From an uncultured Alphaproteobacteria bacterium (lineage in GTDB: Bacteria; Pseudomonadota; Alphaproteobacteria; Caulobacterales; Caulobacteraceae): a DNA stretch of 64,000 nucleotides. Below the pieces are notes generated by a model that was not told the origin of the DNA, did not search any database, and worked only from the letters and a program-made list of their open reading frames with translations. Positions 26,665 through 35,332 of the stretch are shown piece by piece. Position 1 is the stretch's first letter; each line of letters starts with the position of its first letter. The DNA is taken from contig CAIOSI010000016.1 in assembly GCA_903860975.1 (NCBI GenBank), forward strand, positions 124,001 through 188,000. Reading direction: 5' to 3'. A program made the position numbers and the translations under genes.

Positions 26665-27549
26665 ATGGATGTCTTTCCCGCCTTCTATCCGCTGGCCGGC
26701 GCGACTGTCGTCGTCGTAGGCACCGGGGAAGCCGCAGAGGCCAAGCTCCGGCTTTTCGAAGGCTCCCCCGCAACGATCCGGCAGCTCGAAGGTGAGGCGG
26801 CTCTTATCTCCCAGGCTTATGCGGGCGCGACGCTAGCCTTCATCGCCTCGCGCGACGATGTCTTCGCTCAGGCGGCGGCCGGTGCGGCGCGGGCGGCGGG
26901 CGTGCCGGTCAATGTCGTCGATCGCCCTGCGCTCTGCGATTTTACCACGCCGGCGGTTATCGACCGAGGCTCGGTCGTCGCTGCGATTGGAACCGGCGGC
27001 ACTTCGCCGATGCTGGCCACCCTGCTGCGCCATGACATCGAAACCCGCGTGCCGGAAGGTGCGGGGCGAGTTGCGGCCCTGTTCGCCCTCCTTCAGGATG
27101 AGATTCGTCAAGCCCTGCCTGACCTGTCTCGCCGACGGGCATTCCTTCGCGCCTCGCTCACTGGACCGGCGGCGGATGCGGCTTTGCGTGGCGATCAAGC
27201 TGATGGCCTGCGCCTCCTGCGCGAGGCATTGGCGCAGGACGAGCCTGGCGCGGGACGCGTTGAGTTCATTGATGCGCGTGGCCCTGTCGATTTGTTGACC
27301 TTGCGCGCGGCGCGCGCGCTCTCTTCAGCCGACATCCTGGTCTGTGATGAGGGCGCGCACGTCGATGTCTTGGCGCTCGCCCGTCGCGACGCTGAACGCA
27401 CAGGGCCGCAATCGCCAGAACGGCTGGCGCAATTGGCGGCTCAGGGATTGCGTGTCGCCCGCCTGGTCACTGGAACAACTTGGCGCACCGAGCAGGCGAT
27501 GCTGGACGACCTCGGCGTTGCAACTGAGGCGTTGCCGATCGCGAGGTAG
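26665..27549 (+). CDS. Siroheme synthase-like protein: precorrin-2 dehydrogenase domain plus partial methyltransferase domain
   Basis: 294 residues. Residues 1-190 follow CysG/Met8: MDVFPAFYPLAGATVVVVGTG, FIASRDD, VPVNVVDRPALCDFTTPAVIDRGSVVAAIGTGGTSPMLA in order, i.e. an NAD-binding dehydrogenase/ferrochelatase with its dimer helices. Residues from about 199 resemble the beginning of the uroporphyrinogen-III methyltransferase half (VDLLTLRAARALSSADILVCDEGAHVDVLALARRDAERTG) but stop after about 95 residues, before the SAM-binding and active-site segments. The glycine-rich loop reads GTGEAA rather than GGGxVA. Siroheme role is likely; methylation by this protein is not. Confidence 0.83.
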   Translation: MDVFPAFYPLAGATVVVVGTGEAAEAKLRLFEGSPATIRQLEGEAALISQAYAGATLAFIASRDDVFAQAAAGAARAAGVPVNVVDRPALCDFTTPAVIDRGSVVAAIGTGGTSPMLATLLRHDIETRVPEGAGRVAALFALLQDEIRQALPDLSRRRAFLRASLTGPAADAALRGDQADGLRLLREALAQDEPGAGRVEFIDARGPVDLLTLRAARALSSADILVCDEGAHVDVLALARRDAERTGPQSPERLAQLAAQGLRVARLVTGTTWRTEQAMLDDLGVATEALPIAR

Positions 27550-27594
27550 TTTTTACCCAGGGAATATTGACGAGGAAATATGTCCGGGTAAAAA
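27550..27594. repeat. Inverted repeat with A/T-rich flanks after the CysG-like gene
   Basis: TTTTTACCC (27550-27558) pairs with GGGTAAAAA (27586-27594); inside, GG/CC and ATATT/AATAT (27564-27568 / 27577-27581) can pair too, giving a long interrupted hairpin. It starts directly after the upstream stop codon and ends 24 bases before the next start. It could be a terminator readable from both strands or an operator for the kinase-like gene downstream. Confidence 0.6.
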
Positions 27595-27618
27595 TACTTT
27601 TGCGGCGGAGCCACGTTG

Positions 27619-28635
27619 ATGTCTAATCTCTTTCCGAAAGCTAAGCAGGCCGCCGTCGAGCGCGCCCTGATGGCTGCCTTTGGCACGGCAGAGCTCGAGG
27701 GATCCCAGCCGCTCAGCGGTGGCCTGAGCGGGGCGGGCGTCTGGCGCATCCGGGTGGGCGGCATCGACTATCTCCTGCGCATGACCCACACGAGGGACGC
27801 CTTGAGCGATCCCGCTCGCGGCTTTGCCTGCATGCGGACCGCGGCCGCGGCCTGCCTGGCGCCCGCGGTGCGCTATGCTGATGTGGCGGACGGTGTTGCG
27901 ATCAGCGACTTTATTCAACCGCTTGCCTTGTCGGAATATCCAGGTTCCGGCCCTGGTTTGGTGACCGAGTTGGCCCGCACGGTGCGTCGTCTTCACGAGA
28001 CGCCGGCGTTCCCGCCGCTGGTCGACTACCTGGAGGGCCTGGACGGTCTGATTGACCCGCAATTCCGCTCGAATCTCCTCGATCCGGCCGCGACGGTGGA
28101 GCTCTTCACGCGCTACAGCGAACTGCGCGCTGAATATCGTACGCGGCAAGACGATCTGGTCTCCAGCCACAACGACCTCAATCCGGGCAACATAATCTAC
28201 GATGGCCAGCGACTGTGGCTTGTGGATTGGGAGGCCGCCTTCTTGGCTGACCGCTACGTGGACTTAGCGACTGTGGCCAATTGGTTCACCAGCGAGGCCG
28301 CAGCCGGGGAGATGTTGCTCACGACCTATTTCGGTCGCGCACCGCAGGCGCACGAAGTGGCGCGCTTTCAGCTGATGCGCCTGGTGAACCACATCTTCGT
28401 CGGCGTGATTTTCCTCAATGTCACCGCCGCTGAGCAGCCGGGCCTGCGGCTCGATGATCGCAGCCTTGCGGGTCCGAGCCTTGAGCAATTACGCCAGCGC
28501 CTGCGGGCCGGCGAATTCGACATGATGATGTGGGACAATCGAGTGACCTACGGAAAGGCGCGACTGTCAGCGGCTCTTGAAAACCTGCAAAGCCCCGCCT
28601 GTGCTGATGCGCTGGCCAGGATCGCTGACGATTGA
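27619..28635 (+). CDS. Phosphotransferase of the aminoglycoside/choline kinase (APH) family
   Basis: 338 residues from ATG 27619. The Brenner-type active site SSHNDLNPGNIIYDGQRLW (about 188-206) and the metal-binding Asp in LVDWEAAFLADRYVDLATV are those of choline kinase/APH proteins; the N-terminal lobe has LSGGLSGAGVWRIRVGGIDYLLR. The presumed phosphate donor is ATP and the acceptor a hydroxyl compound, perhaps an amino alcohol or sugar. Nothing in the neighbourhood identifies it. A long inverted repeat precedes the gene. Confidence 0.85.
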   Translation: MSNLFPKAKQAAVERALMAAFGTAELEGSQPLSGGLSGAGVWRIRVGGIDYLLRMTHTRDALSDPARGFACMRTAAAACLAPAVRYADVADGVAISDFIQPLALSEYPGSGPGLVTELARTVRRLHETPAFPPLVDYLEGLDGLIDPQFRSNLLDPAATVELFTRYSELRAEYRTRQDDLVSSHNDLNPGNIIYDGQRLWLVDWEAAFLADRYVDLATVANWFTSEAAAGEMLLTTYFGRAPQAHEVARFQLMRLVNHIFVGVIFLNVTAAEQPGLRLDDRSLAGPSLEQLRQRLRAGEFDMMMWDNRVTYGKARLSAALENLQSPACADALARIADD

Positions 28636-28685
28636 CCTTAAGGCACCGGGCGTCATGCTGCCTTCAGATTTGTGGGGTGTAGGCG

Positions 28686-30017
28686 ATGCGCGGACTGAAG
28701 ATAATGGCCATGGCGGCCAGTGTGGTGCTCATGGCTGGTGCAGGGTCGCAGGCTTGGAGCCAGACGCCTGCTTTGCAATCCGACGCCCAGATTGCGGCGC
28801 GCGTTGCCAAAGTCCTCAAGGAAACGCCGCTCATCGATGGGCACAATGACTTCCCCTGGGAGGTGCGTGAGCGCTACGCCGGCAAGGTCGGTGCCTTCGA
28901 TATGAGACGCGATCTGTCCCGTGCGCCGCCCGCGCGAGGCAATCCCGAAAACACGGGCGGCCTGATGACCGACATCCCGCGCCTCAAGGCCGGACATGTG
29001 GGCGGACAGTTCTGGTCGGTCTGGATTCCCGTCACGATCACCGGAGCTGCAGCGGTCAAGACCACCATCGAGCAGATCGATATCGTCAAGCGGCTGGCAG
29101 CGAAGTACCCCGCAGACCTCACCATGGCCTACACGGCCGATGATATCGTGCGAGCGCACAAGGATGGCAGGGTTGCGTCCCTGATCGGGGTCGAGGGCGG
29201 ACACCAGATCGACGACTCTATGGCGGTTCTGCGCGCGTACTATGCGCTCGGCGCCCGCTACATGACCCTGAGCCATTTCACCAACAATCACTGGGCCGAT
29301 TCTGCCACGGACGATCCAGCGCACCATGGGCTAACGCCTTATGGCAAGGCCGTGGTTGGCGAGATGAACCGGCTGGGAATGCTCATCGACCTCAGCCATG
29401 TCTCGGCCGAGACCATGCAAGCTGCCCTGTCTGTGAGCCAAGCCCCAGTGATCTTCTCTCACTCCGGCGCGAGAGCCGTGAACGACCATCCCCGCAACGT
29501 GCCCGACGAGGTGCTCGCGCTGGTCGCCAAGACCCGCGGTGTCGTGATGGCGAACTTCGCGACGAGCTATGTCTCAGACGCGCGCCGCCGCTGGAGCGCC
29601 GAGCAAGCTGCGCAGGCCTCGCTTGCCGCCGGTCTCTTCATTGGCCAGCCGGAACAACGCAAGGCCGCACTGGCCGCCTGGGAGACCGCCCATTCCAAGC
29701 CGGTAGTGACGCTGGCCATGGTGGCCGATCACGTGGACCACATCCGCCACGTGGCGGGAATCGATTGCGTCGGCCTGGGGTCTGATTTTGATGGCATCCC
29801 CGATACACCGCAGGGACTGGAAGGCGTCGATCACTACCCGGCGCTATTGGCCGAACTCGCCCGCCGCGGGTGGACAGACGAAGACCTCGCCAAACTCGCC
29901 GGCGGCAATCTGTTGCGGGTCCTGCGCGAGACTGAGGCGGTGGCAAAAAGGCTGCAGGCGGCGGTGGCGCCGAACGAGGCGACGCTCGCAGACCTGGATG
30001 GTCCGCCTAAGCCCTAG
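28686..30017 (+). CDS. Membrane-type dipeptidase, peptidase family M19
   Basis: 443 residues with a signal peptide (about 1-25, ending SQAWSQ). Zinc-binding motifs of renal-type dipeptidases are present: PLIDGHNDFPWEVR (about 42-55), LIGVEGGHQIDD with the bridging Glu, LIDLSHVSAETM, FSHSGARAVNDHPRNVPDE and GLGSDFDGIPDTP. It hydrolyses dipeptides in the periplasm. The stop overlaps that of the convergent transporter by four bases, a possible physiological link with uptake, though the genes are on opposite strands. Confidence 0.94.
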   Translation: MRGLKIMAMAASVVLMAGAGSQAWSQTPALQSDAQIAARVAKVLKETPLIDGHNDFPWEVRERYAGKVGAFDMRRDLSRAPPARGNPENTGGLMTDIPRLKAGHVGGQFWSVWIPVTITGAAAVKTTIEQIDIVKRLAAKYPADLTMAYTADDIVRAHKDGRVASLIGVEGGHQIDDSMAVLRAYYALGARYMTLSHFTNNHWADSATDDPAHHGLTPYGKAVVGEMNRLGMLIDLSHVSAETMQAALSVSQAPVIFSHSGARAVNDHPRNVPDEVLALVAKTRGVVMANFATSYVSDARRRWSAEQAAQASLAAGLFIGQPEQRKAALAAWETAHSKPVVTLAMVADHVDHIRHVAGIDCVGLGSDFDGIPDTPQGLEGVDHYPALLAELARRGWTDEDLAKLAGGNLLRVLRETEAVAKRLQAAVAPNEATLADLDGPPKP

Positions 30018-31690
30018 CCGTCCAGTGACCGGTGCCTGGTCTCCGGCAACAGGAACAGCGTCACCAAGACCGAGATTAAGGTGAAGGCAAACGGGTACCA
30101 AAGCCCAGCATAAATGTCGCCGACCGCAGCCACGATGGCAAAGGCCGTGAAGGGCACGAAGCCGCCCACCCAGCCCGTGCCAATGTGATAGGGAAGCGAC
30201 AGCGCCGTGTAGCGGATTCGCGTCGGGAACAGCTCCACCAGACAAGATGCGATCGGCCCGAAGAGTGCGGTTGAAGCCACGACGAAGACCATGAGCACCG
30301 CAAAGGCACCGGTCAGGTTCATCCGCTTGGGGTCTGCCTTTTCTGGATAGCCGGCGCGGGCCAGGCCCTCTTTGATTTTGGTCTCGACGCTGGTCTTGAT
30401 CGCCTTGGCGACGTCCTTCGGAAGATTTCGGGCGTCGAGCGAGGGAATCGTCGCAAGGCCGACGCGGACCATTGCCAGCTGGCCGGGTGTGCCAGCTTGG
30501 TTGACGTAAGAGACCCCGGCGTTGGCCAGCGCGCTCTTGGCGATATCGCATGACGAGGTGAAGCTCGCCTTGCCAACCGGGTCGAACTGCAAGGCGCAAT
30601 CCGCCGGATCGGCGATGACTGTGGCCGGCGCACTTGCCGCGGCTTCGGCCAGCGCCGGGTTCAGGGTCTTCGCCAACATGTGGAAGCCTGGGAAATAGGC
30701 GACCAGCATCAAGGCCATACCAAACAGCAAAACGGGTTTGCGTCCCACCTTGTCGGACAACCAACCGAAGAAGACATAGAGCGGGGCGCTAGCCGCTACG
30801 ATGGCCATCATCAGGCCATTGATGGTGGCCGGATCGACCTTCAGGAACTTCTCCATGAAGGTCTGCACATAGAAGAAGGCTGTGTACCAGACTGCGCCTT
30901 GGGCGAACATAATGCCCCCCAGCGCCAACAGCACGACCTTCAGGTTCTTCCACTGGCCAAAGGCTTCGGCGTAGGGTCCGGCAGACTGGGCCCCTTTAGC
31001 CTTCATGGCCTCGAAGGTCGGGCTCTCGGTGAGCTTCATGCGGATGAAGATCGAGACTGCGAGCAGGGCTGAAGACATCAGGAACGGGATGCGCCAGCCC
31101 CAGCTGTCGAATGCGGTCGGACCGAACCACCGGCCCAGCGCCATTCGGGTTCCCAGAATGACCAAAAGTGCGCCGAAGAGGCCAAAGGCAGCTGCCGTCT
31201 GCACCCAACTGGTCGCGCGGCCGCGCGCATCGTCGGGTGCATGCTCGCAGACATAAGTTGCCGCCCCGCCGTATTCGCCACCCAGCGAGAAGCCCTGCAA
31301 GATGCGCATAAGGAGGAGCAGGATGGGAGCGATCACGCCGGCTGTCGCATAGGATGGCAACAGGCCAATAGCGACAGTCGCCGCGCCCATTAAGGCCACG
31401 GTGACGAGGAATGCACCCTTGCGCCCCACCCGGTCGCCAATCCGGCCGAACGCCAACGCGCCCACCGGACGGAAAGCGAAACCTGCGCCGAACAGGGCCA
31501 GGGCTGCGATATAGCCTGCCGTCTCGTTCAAGCCGGAGAAGAAGGTCTTGGAGATGACCTGAGTGAGGCTGCCGAAGACGAAGAAGTCATACCACTCAAA
31601 CGTGGCGCCCAGAGCTGAGGCGGCGACCACCATGCGCAAGCTTGCGCCCGTCGTCGGCGCGGCCATGCTGTCCGCCGTGATCTCCGCCAT
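30014..31690 (-). CDS. MFS transporter, metabolite:H+ symporter (MHS) type
   Basis: 558 residues, about 12 helices. MHS features are GATFEWYDFFVFGSLT (helix 1), FGRIGDRVGRKGAFLVT, GFSLGGEYGGAATYVCEHAPDDARG and WLSDKVGRKPVLLFG. An extra hydrophilic block of roughly 100 residues (about 365-465, with two Cys) lies between helices of the second half; such an insert occurs in some alphaproteobacterial members and may form an extracytoplasmic domain. It probably imports an organic acid or similar solute. Convergent with the dipeptidase gene. Confidence 0.88.
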   Translation of the reverse strand: MAEITADSMAAPTTGASLRMVVAASALGATFEWYDFFVFGSLTQVISKTFFSGLNETAGYIAALALFGAGFAFRPVGALAFGRIGDRVGRKGAFLVTVALMGAATVAIGLLPSYATAGVIAPILLLLMRILQGFSLGGEYGGAATYVCEHAPDDARGRATSWVQTAAAFGLFGALLVILGTRMALGRWFGPTAFDSWGWRIPFLMSSALLAVSIFIRMKLTESPTFEAMKAKGAQSAGPYAEAFGQWKNLKVVLLALGGIMFAQGAVWYTAFFYVQTFMEKFLKVDPATINGLMMAIVAASAPLYVFFGWLSDKVGRKPVLLFGMALMLVAYFPGFHMLAKTLNPALAEAAASAPATVIADPADCALQFDPVGKASFTSSCDIAKSALANAGVSYVNQAGTPGQLAMVRVGLATIPSLDARNLPKDVAKAIKTSVETKIKEGLARAGYPEKADPKRMNLTGAFAVLMVFVVASTALFGPIASCLVELFPTRIRYTALSLPYHIGTGWVGGFVPFTAFAIVAAVGDIYAGLWYPFAFTLISVLVTLFLLPETRHRSLDG

Positions 31691-31771
31691 GGTCTATCCT
31701 CTCTTCCCGGGATTCTTGCCGGAACGATTAGCAGCCCTGATCAACGACGCGAAGCCTGGCTCGGGCGATAA

Positions 31772-32698
31772 CTAGCAGGTCTTATGCTTTGGGTTCCCCG
31801 CGATGGGCGCCAAAGCGTGAATGTAGGCACCAAGGGCTGCGAGGTCTGCGTCGCTGAGCTGGCTGGTGGAGGCGATAACCTCCTTCATCCCTGTGGGTTC
31901 GTTGAAACATTTGTCTGTGCCCGACTTCAGAAAGTCAGCAATGTCCTGCTCGCTCCAGTCACCGATACCATCCTTGTGGGGTGTGATGTTGCTGGCAAAG
32001 CGACCGCCGGCTTCGAGGTTCGGAGCGCCGGCATAGAGCTGTGCCATCTCGACGCCTCCGAGCGCATTTCGGGGCGTGTGACACTCCGCGCAATGGGCCG
32101 AGCCTTCGGCGAGGTAAGCGCCGCGGTTCCAGGCCTCTGATTTTTTGGGATCGGCCACGAATTCGTGGGGCTTGAAGTAGAGCAGCTTCCATACGCCGAC
32201 CGAGCGACGGATGTTGAAGGGGAACTTCAATTCGTGCGGCGCAGACGGCCTGGCTACGGCCGGTAGTGTCTTAAGATAGGCAAAGAGGTCGCGCACGTCT
32301 GACGTTCTCATCAGGCTGTAGGCCGAATACGGAAACGCTGGATAAAGATGCTGACCCTCATCGTCGACGCCGCGTTTCATGGCGTTGACGAACTGCAACT
32401 CACTCCAGCCGCCAATACCGGTCTTTAAATCGGGTGTGATGTTGGGCGTCATGAAAACGCCGAAGGGAGATCGCAGCTTCAGTCCGCCAGCCAGTTGCTT
32501 GCGGTCGTCCTGGCCTGGCGTGGCATGGCAGCCCGAGCAGTTGCCGGCGATGAATATCACCTCGCCATTGGCAAGGTTCGGCTGGTAGCCAGCCGAAAGC
32601 GCCGAAGCGGGGAGCACCTTGGGCGCGCTCAGCACCCAAAGCACACCACCGATAGCCAAGCCCAGGATGCCCAGGGTGGCCAATGCGCGCTTCAGCAT
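31772..32698 (-). CDS. Di-heme cytochrome c, AdhB-like
   Basis: 308 residues from ATG 32698. One N-terminal membrane/signal segment (about 4-25) is followed by two c-type heme sites: GNCSGCHAT (about 52-60) and AHCAECHTPRNALGG (about 198-212), each in a cytochrome c domain containing FMTPNITPD or ASNITPHKDGIGDWS. It belongs to the diheme type that accepts electrons from periplasmic dehydrogenases, so it could serve the Tat-exported molybdenum enzyme at 23.8-26.5 kb, though this is inference. First downstream gene of a run of three cytochrome genes on this strand. Confidence 0.92.
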   Translation of the reverse strand: MLKRALATLGILGLAIGGVLWVLSAPKVLPASALSAGYQPNLANGEVIFIAGNCSGCHATPGQDDRKQLAGGLKLRSPFGVFMTPNITPDLKTGIGGWSELQFVNAMKRGVDDEGQHLYPAFPYSAYSLMRTSDVRDLFAYLKTLPAVARPSAPHELKFPFNIRRSVGVWKLLYFKPHEFVADPKKSEAWNRGAYLAEGSAHCAECHTPRNALGGVEMAQLYAGAPNLEAGGRFASNITPHKDGIGDWSEQDIADFLKSGTDKCFNEPTGMKEVIASTSQLSDADLAALGAYIHALAPIAGNPKHKTC

Positions 32699-32723
32699 CT
32701 CAGATTCCCCCAAGCGCCCGATT

Positions 32724-33176
32724 TTAGGCGGGCTTCTTTTTCATGCGGTAGACGTCATGGCAGGACTTGCAAGTCTCGCCCACCGCCTTGAACGAAGCCT
32801 TGAAGCTGTCGGCGTCGGTGGTCTTGCCAGCGGCTGTCGCCAGGCTACCCATTTCCGCAAGTCGTTTCTCGAAGTCGGCCTTCTGGGTCCAGACCTTCGG
32901 ATCCGCGCCCGTCTTCGGGTCGTTGGCGCTATCGGTCGGATAGAGACCTTTCAGCTTTTTTGCGGCCCCAGCGACGCTGTCCATGGACGCCTTGGCCTTT
33001 GCCGCGTCAAACGTCGCCGTGAGCGCGCTGGCTTCTTTCATCGACTGACCGACGCTCTTCATGGCGGCCTGACGCTCTTCCACGGGATTGCCAGCCGAGA
33101 CGGCGACGGTGGCGAGGCTTAATGCCAGGCCAACGCCGGCGAGCGAGGCCAAAAGGACGGTCCGAGACGTTTTCAT
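32724..33176 (-). CDS. Cytochrome c' (class II, c-556 type)
   Basis: 150 residues from ATG 33176, with a signal peptide (about 1-27). The heme site is at the C terminus, VGETCKSCHDVYRMKKKPA, as in class II four-helix cytochromes; NPVEERQAAMKSVGQSMK is the usual first helix with the Met axial-ligand position of c-556. Periplasmic electron transfer or gas-ligand binding. It lies 25 bases upstream of the diheme cytochrome gene, so they are probably one transcript. Confidence 0.94.
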   Translation of the reverse strand: MKTSRTVLLASLAGVGLALSLATVAVSAGNPVEERQAAMKSVGQSMKEASALTATFDAAKAKASMDSVAGAAKKLKGLYPTDSANDPKTGADPKVWTQKADFEKRLAEMGSLATAAGKTTDADSFKASFKAVGETCKSCHDVYRMKKKPA

Positions 33177-33244
33177 TGAATGCTCCGGTATGCGTAAAGG
33201 CGTCGAGACTATGCGATGAGGTTTATCGGCGCAGCCAAGCTTCC

Positions 33245-33637
33245 TCAACCCTTCAGGGTCATCAGATAGTCGGCGATCGCTTTTGCCGAGGCTGCATCGT
33301 TAGCGCCTGGATAGTCCATCTTGTTGCCGGGCACGGCCTTGGCGGGGTCGAGGATGAAGGCCTGCAACGTCTCGGCTGTCCAAGGCTTGGCATAGGCCTT
33401 CATGGCGTCGGAGTAATCATAGCTTTCCGCACCACCCGCCTTGCGTCCGCCGATCCCAAAGAGGTTCGGCCCCAGTGAAGGTGCCGCCTTGGCGGTGATT
33501 TCGTGGCAGGCCGAGCAGATGGCGAAGTCCGCCGGTGGCGCAACCGGGGTCTGAGCGACGGCGGCGGTCGAACTCGCTAAGGCAAGGCTTGCGATGGCCG
33601 CAAGGGCGCGCCAGCGCGGCGTAGTCACGAGAGGCAT
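33245..33637 (-). CDS. Cytochrome c class I (c-552/c-550 type)
   Basis: 130 residues from ATG 33637 preceded by CCAGGAG. Signal peptide about 1-26 (ending TAAVAQ). Heme motif AICSACHEIT (about 36-45), then LGPNLFGIGGRKAGG and the axial Met in PGNKMDYPGANDAASAKAIADYL. This is the small soluble mitochondrial-like cytochrome c of alphaproteobacteria. First of three cytochrome genes in a row (c, c', diheme), likely an operon. Confidence 0.94.
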   Translation of the reverse strand: MPLVTTPRWRALAAIASLALASSTAAVAQTPVAPPADFAICSACHEITAKAAPSLGPNLFGIGGRKAGGAESYDYSDAMKAYAKPWTAETLQAFILDPAKAVPGNKMDYPGANDAASAKAIADYLMTLKG

Positions 33638-33729
33638 CTCAACTCCTGGAAGCAACGGTACGGGGCCAGCAGTAGCACTCGTTCGCGAGCCGTTGGAAGT
33701 CGCGCGGCTGTGGTTTTTGCGATCCCTGT

Positions 33730-34002
33730 TCACGGGGGCGCTGAGGCTGGCGATTTTGCACAGCAAGACGCCATCCGACCGTACGCTGCGCGAATCGGGG
33801 ACAGGTTTGCCCTAAGCTCTAGGATCGGCGTCCCGGCGGCAGGGCCGCGGCGTGTGGATCCTGCGGGCGGCTGCCCGGCCAGATCCATCCGCTTCTGACA
33901 GCCGTCCGAACTGACGACGTGCATGATGTCGCCGCAGTTCGCGAACACCGCGTCAATCCACACATCCTTGTCCGCCACGTCTGACGCACGCTTGCTGGCC
34001 AC
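33730..34002 (-). CDS. Doubtful short hypothetical protein
   Basis: A 90-codon frame from GTG 34002. Its first 50 residues (ASKRASDVADKDVWIDAVF, then CGDIMHVVSSDGCQKRMDLAG) look protein-like with three Cys, while the C-terminal third is low-complexity Pro/Ala/Arg. No family is recognised and no ribosome site is evident. Whether expressed, vestigial or chance is open. It fills most of the 460-base interval between the cytochrome and acyl-CoA dehydrogenase genes. Confidence 0.25.
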   Translation of the reverse strand: MASKRASDVADKDVWIDAVFANCGDIMHVVSSDGCQKRMDLAGQPPAGSTRRGPAAGTPILELRANLSPIRAAYGRMASCCAKSPASAPP

Positions 34003-34015
34003 GAAGGCGACGTCT

Positions 34016-34039
34016 CTAGATGACTAGATGACTAGATGC
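34016..34039. repeat. Short tandem repeat, CTAGATGA x3
   Basis: Three head-to-tail 8-bp units, CTAGATGA, CTAGATGA and CTAGATGC, each containing the rare tetranucleotide CTAG. It lies 61 bases downstream of the glutaryl-CoA dehydrogenase stop codon. An 8-bp unit suggests slipped-strand variation; no coding sequence is obviously affected. Confidence 0.85.
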
Positions 34040-34099
34040 GTGTGCGACGATGCCGCTCAGGTTTACGCGTCTCGTGGGTCAGGCCTTCCACGCTGCGGC

Positions 34100-35290
34100 T
34101 TAGAAGGCGTTCTCACCCGTGATCGCGCGGCCGAGAATCAAGGCGTGAACATCGTGAGCACCTTCGTAGGTGTTCACGGTCTCGAGGTTCGAAGCGTGAC
34201 GCATCACGTGATACTCACCGGAGATGCCGTTACCGCCATGAATGTCTCGCGCCTCGCGGGCGATCGCGAGCGCCTTGCCGCAGTTGTTGCGTTTCATCAA
34301 GCTGATAGCTTCTGGCACCCAGGCGCCTTGGTCAATCAACCGGCCCAGCGCGAGCGCACCTTCGAAGCCCAGCGCGATCTCGGTCTGCATGTCGGCCAAT
34401 TTCTTCTGCACCAATTGGCGCGCGGCCAGCGGCTTGCCGAATACCTTGCGTGTCTGGGTGTACTCGCGGCTGGCGTGCAGGCAGAACTCGGCGGCACCCA
34501 TGGCCCCCCAGGCGATACCATAGCGAGCCTTGTTCAGGCAGGAGAAGGGGCCTCGCAGGCCGCTGACATTGGGCAGCATCATGTCGTGCGGCACAAAGAC
34601 ATCGGCCAGAGCGATTTCGCCCGTGACCGAGGCGCGCAGCGACAGCTTGTTCTTGATCTGCGGAGTCTCGAAACCCTCGGAGCCGCGGTCCACCAGGAAG
34701 CCGCGGATCACGCCGTCGAGCTTGGCCCACACAAGGGCCACGTCACTGACGGGCGAGTTGGTGATCCACATCTTCGAGCCGTTCAGCAGGTATCCACCAT
34801 CAACCTTCTTGGCTACCGTTCGCATCGAAGCCGGGTCAGAACCGCCGTCAGACTCGGTCAGGCCAAAACAGCCGATGATATGGCCCTTTGCCATCCCCGG
34901 CAGGTACTTCATCCGCTGTTCTTCGGAGCCGAAGGCGTAGATCGGGTACATGACGAGCGAGGACTGCACGCTCATGGCCGAGCGGTAGCCGGAATCGATC
35001 GCCTCGATCTCGCGCGCGATCAGCCCGTAGGCCACGTGATTAACCTCGGCGCAGCCGTACGCCTCGGGCAGCGTCGGGCCGAGGAATCCCAGAGCACCCA
35101 TCTCGGTCATGATCTCGCGATCGAACCGCTCTTCGGCGTAGGCTGAGACCACCCGGGGAAGCAGTTTGTCGCGGGCATAGGCTCGCGCCGCCTCCCAGAT
35201 CATCCGTTCATCCTCGGAAAGGCGTGAGGCGAGGTCCAGCGGGTCATCCCATCGGAACGTCTTTTGATCGGCTGTCGAGTCCAGGGCCAT
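34100..35290 (-). CDS. gcdH: Glutaryl-CoA dehydrogenase
   Basis: 396 residues of the acyl-CoA dehydrogenase fold. FAD and substrate motifs [19 protein letters not shown] and [18 protein letters not shown] are present, and the C-terminal part [34 protein letters not shown] is the diagnostic signature of glutaryl-CoA dehydrogenase, with the catalytic Glu in TYEGAHD. It oxidises and decarboxylates glutaryl-CoA to crotonyl-CoA in lysine, tryptophan and aromatic catabolism. The downstream-acting hydratase at 35333 on the same strand precedes it by about 40 bases, so an operon is likely. Confidence 0.93.
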   Translation of the reverse strand: MALDSTADQKTFRWDDPLDLASRLSEDERMIWEAARAYARDKLLPRVVSAYAEERFDREIMTEMGALGFLGPTLPEAYGCAEVNHVAYGLIAREIEAIDSGYRSAMSVQSSLVMYPIYAFGSEEQRMKYLPGMAKGHIIGCFGLTESDGGSDPASMRTVAKKVDGGYLLNGSKMWITNSPVSDVALVWAKLDGVIRGFLVDRGSEGFETPQIKNKLSLRASVTGEIALADVFVPHDMMLPNVSGLRGPFSCLNKARYGIAWGAMGAAEFCLHASREYTQTRKVFGKPLAARQLVQKKLADMQTEIALGFEGALALGRLIDQGAWVPEAISLMKRNNCGKALAIAREARDIHGGNGISGEYHVMRHASNLETVNTYEGAHDVHALILGRAITGENAF

Positions 35291-35332
35291 CAGAATATCT
35301 CCAGAACGAATGCGGGACCTTATGACCGGATA

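Noticed and set aside
34028..35146. 372-codon plus-strand frame opposite glutaryl-CoA dehydrogenase
   Set aside because: Antisense shadow of a gene with full acyl-CoA dehydrogenase motifs.
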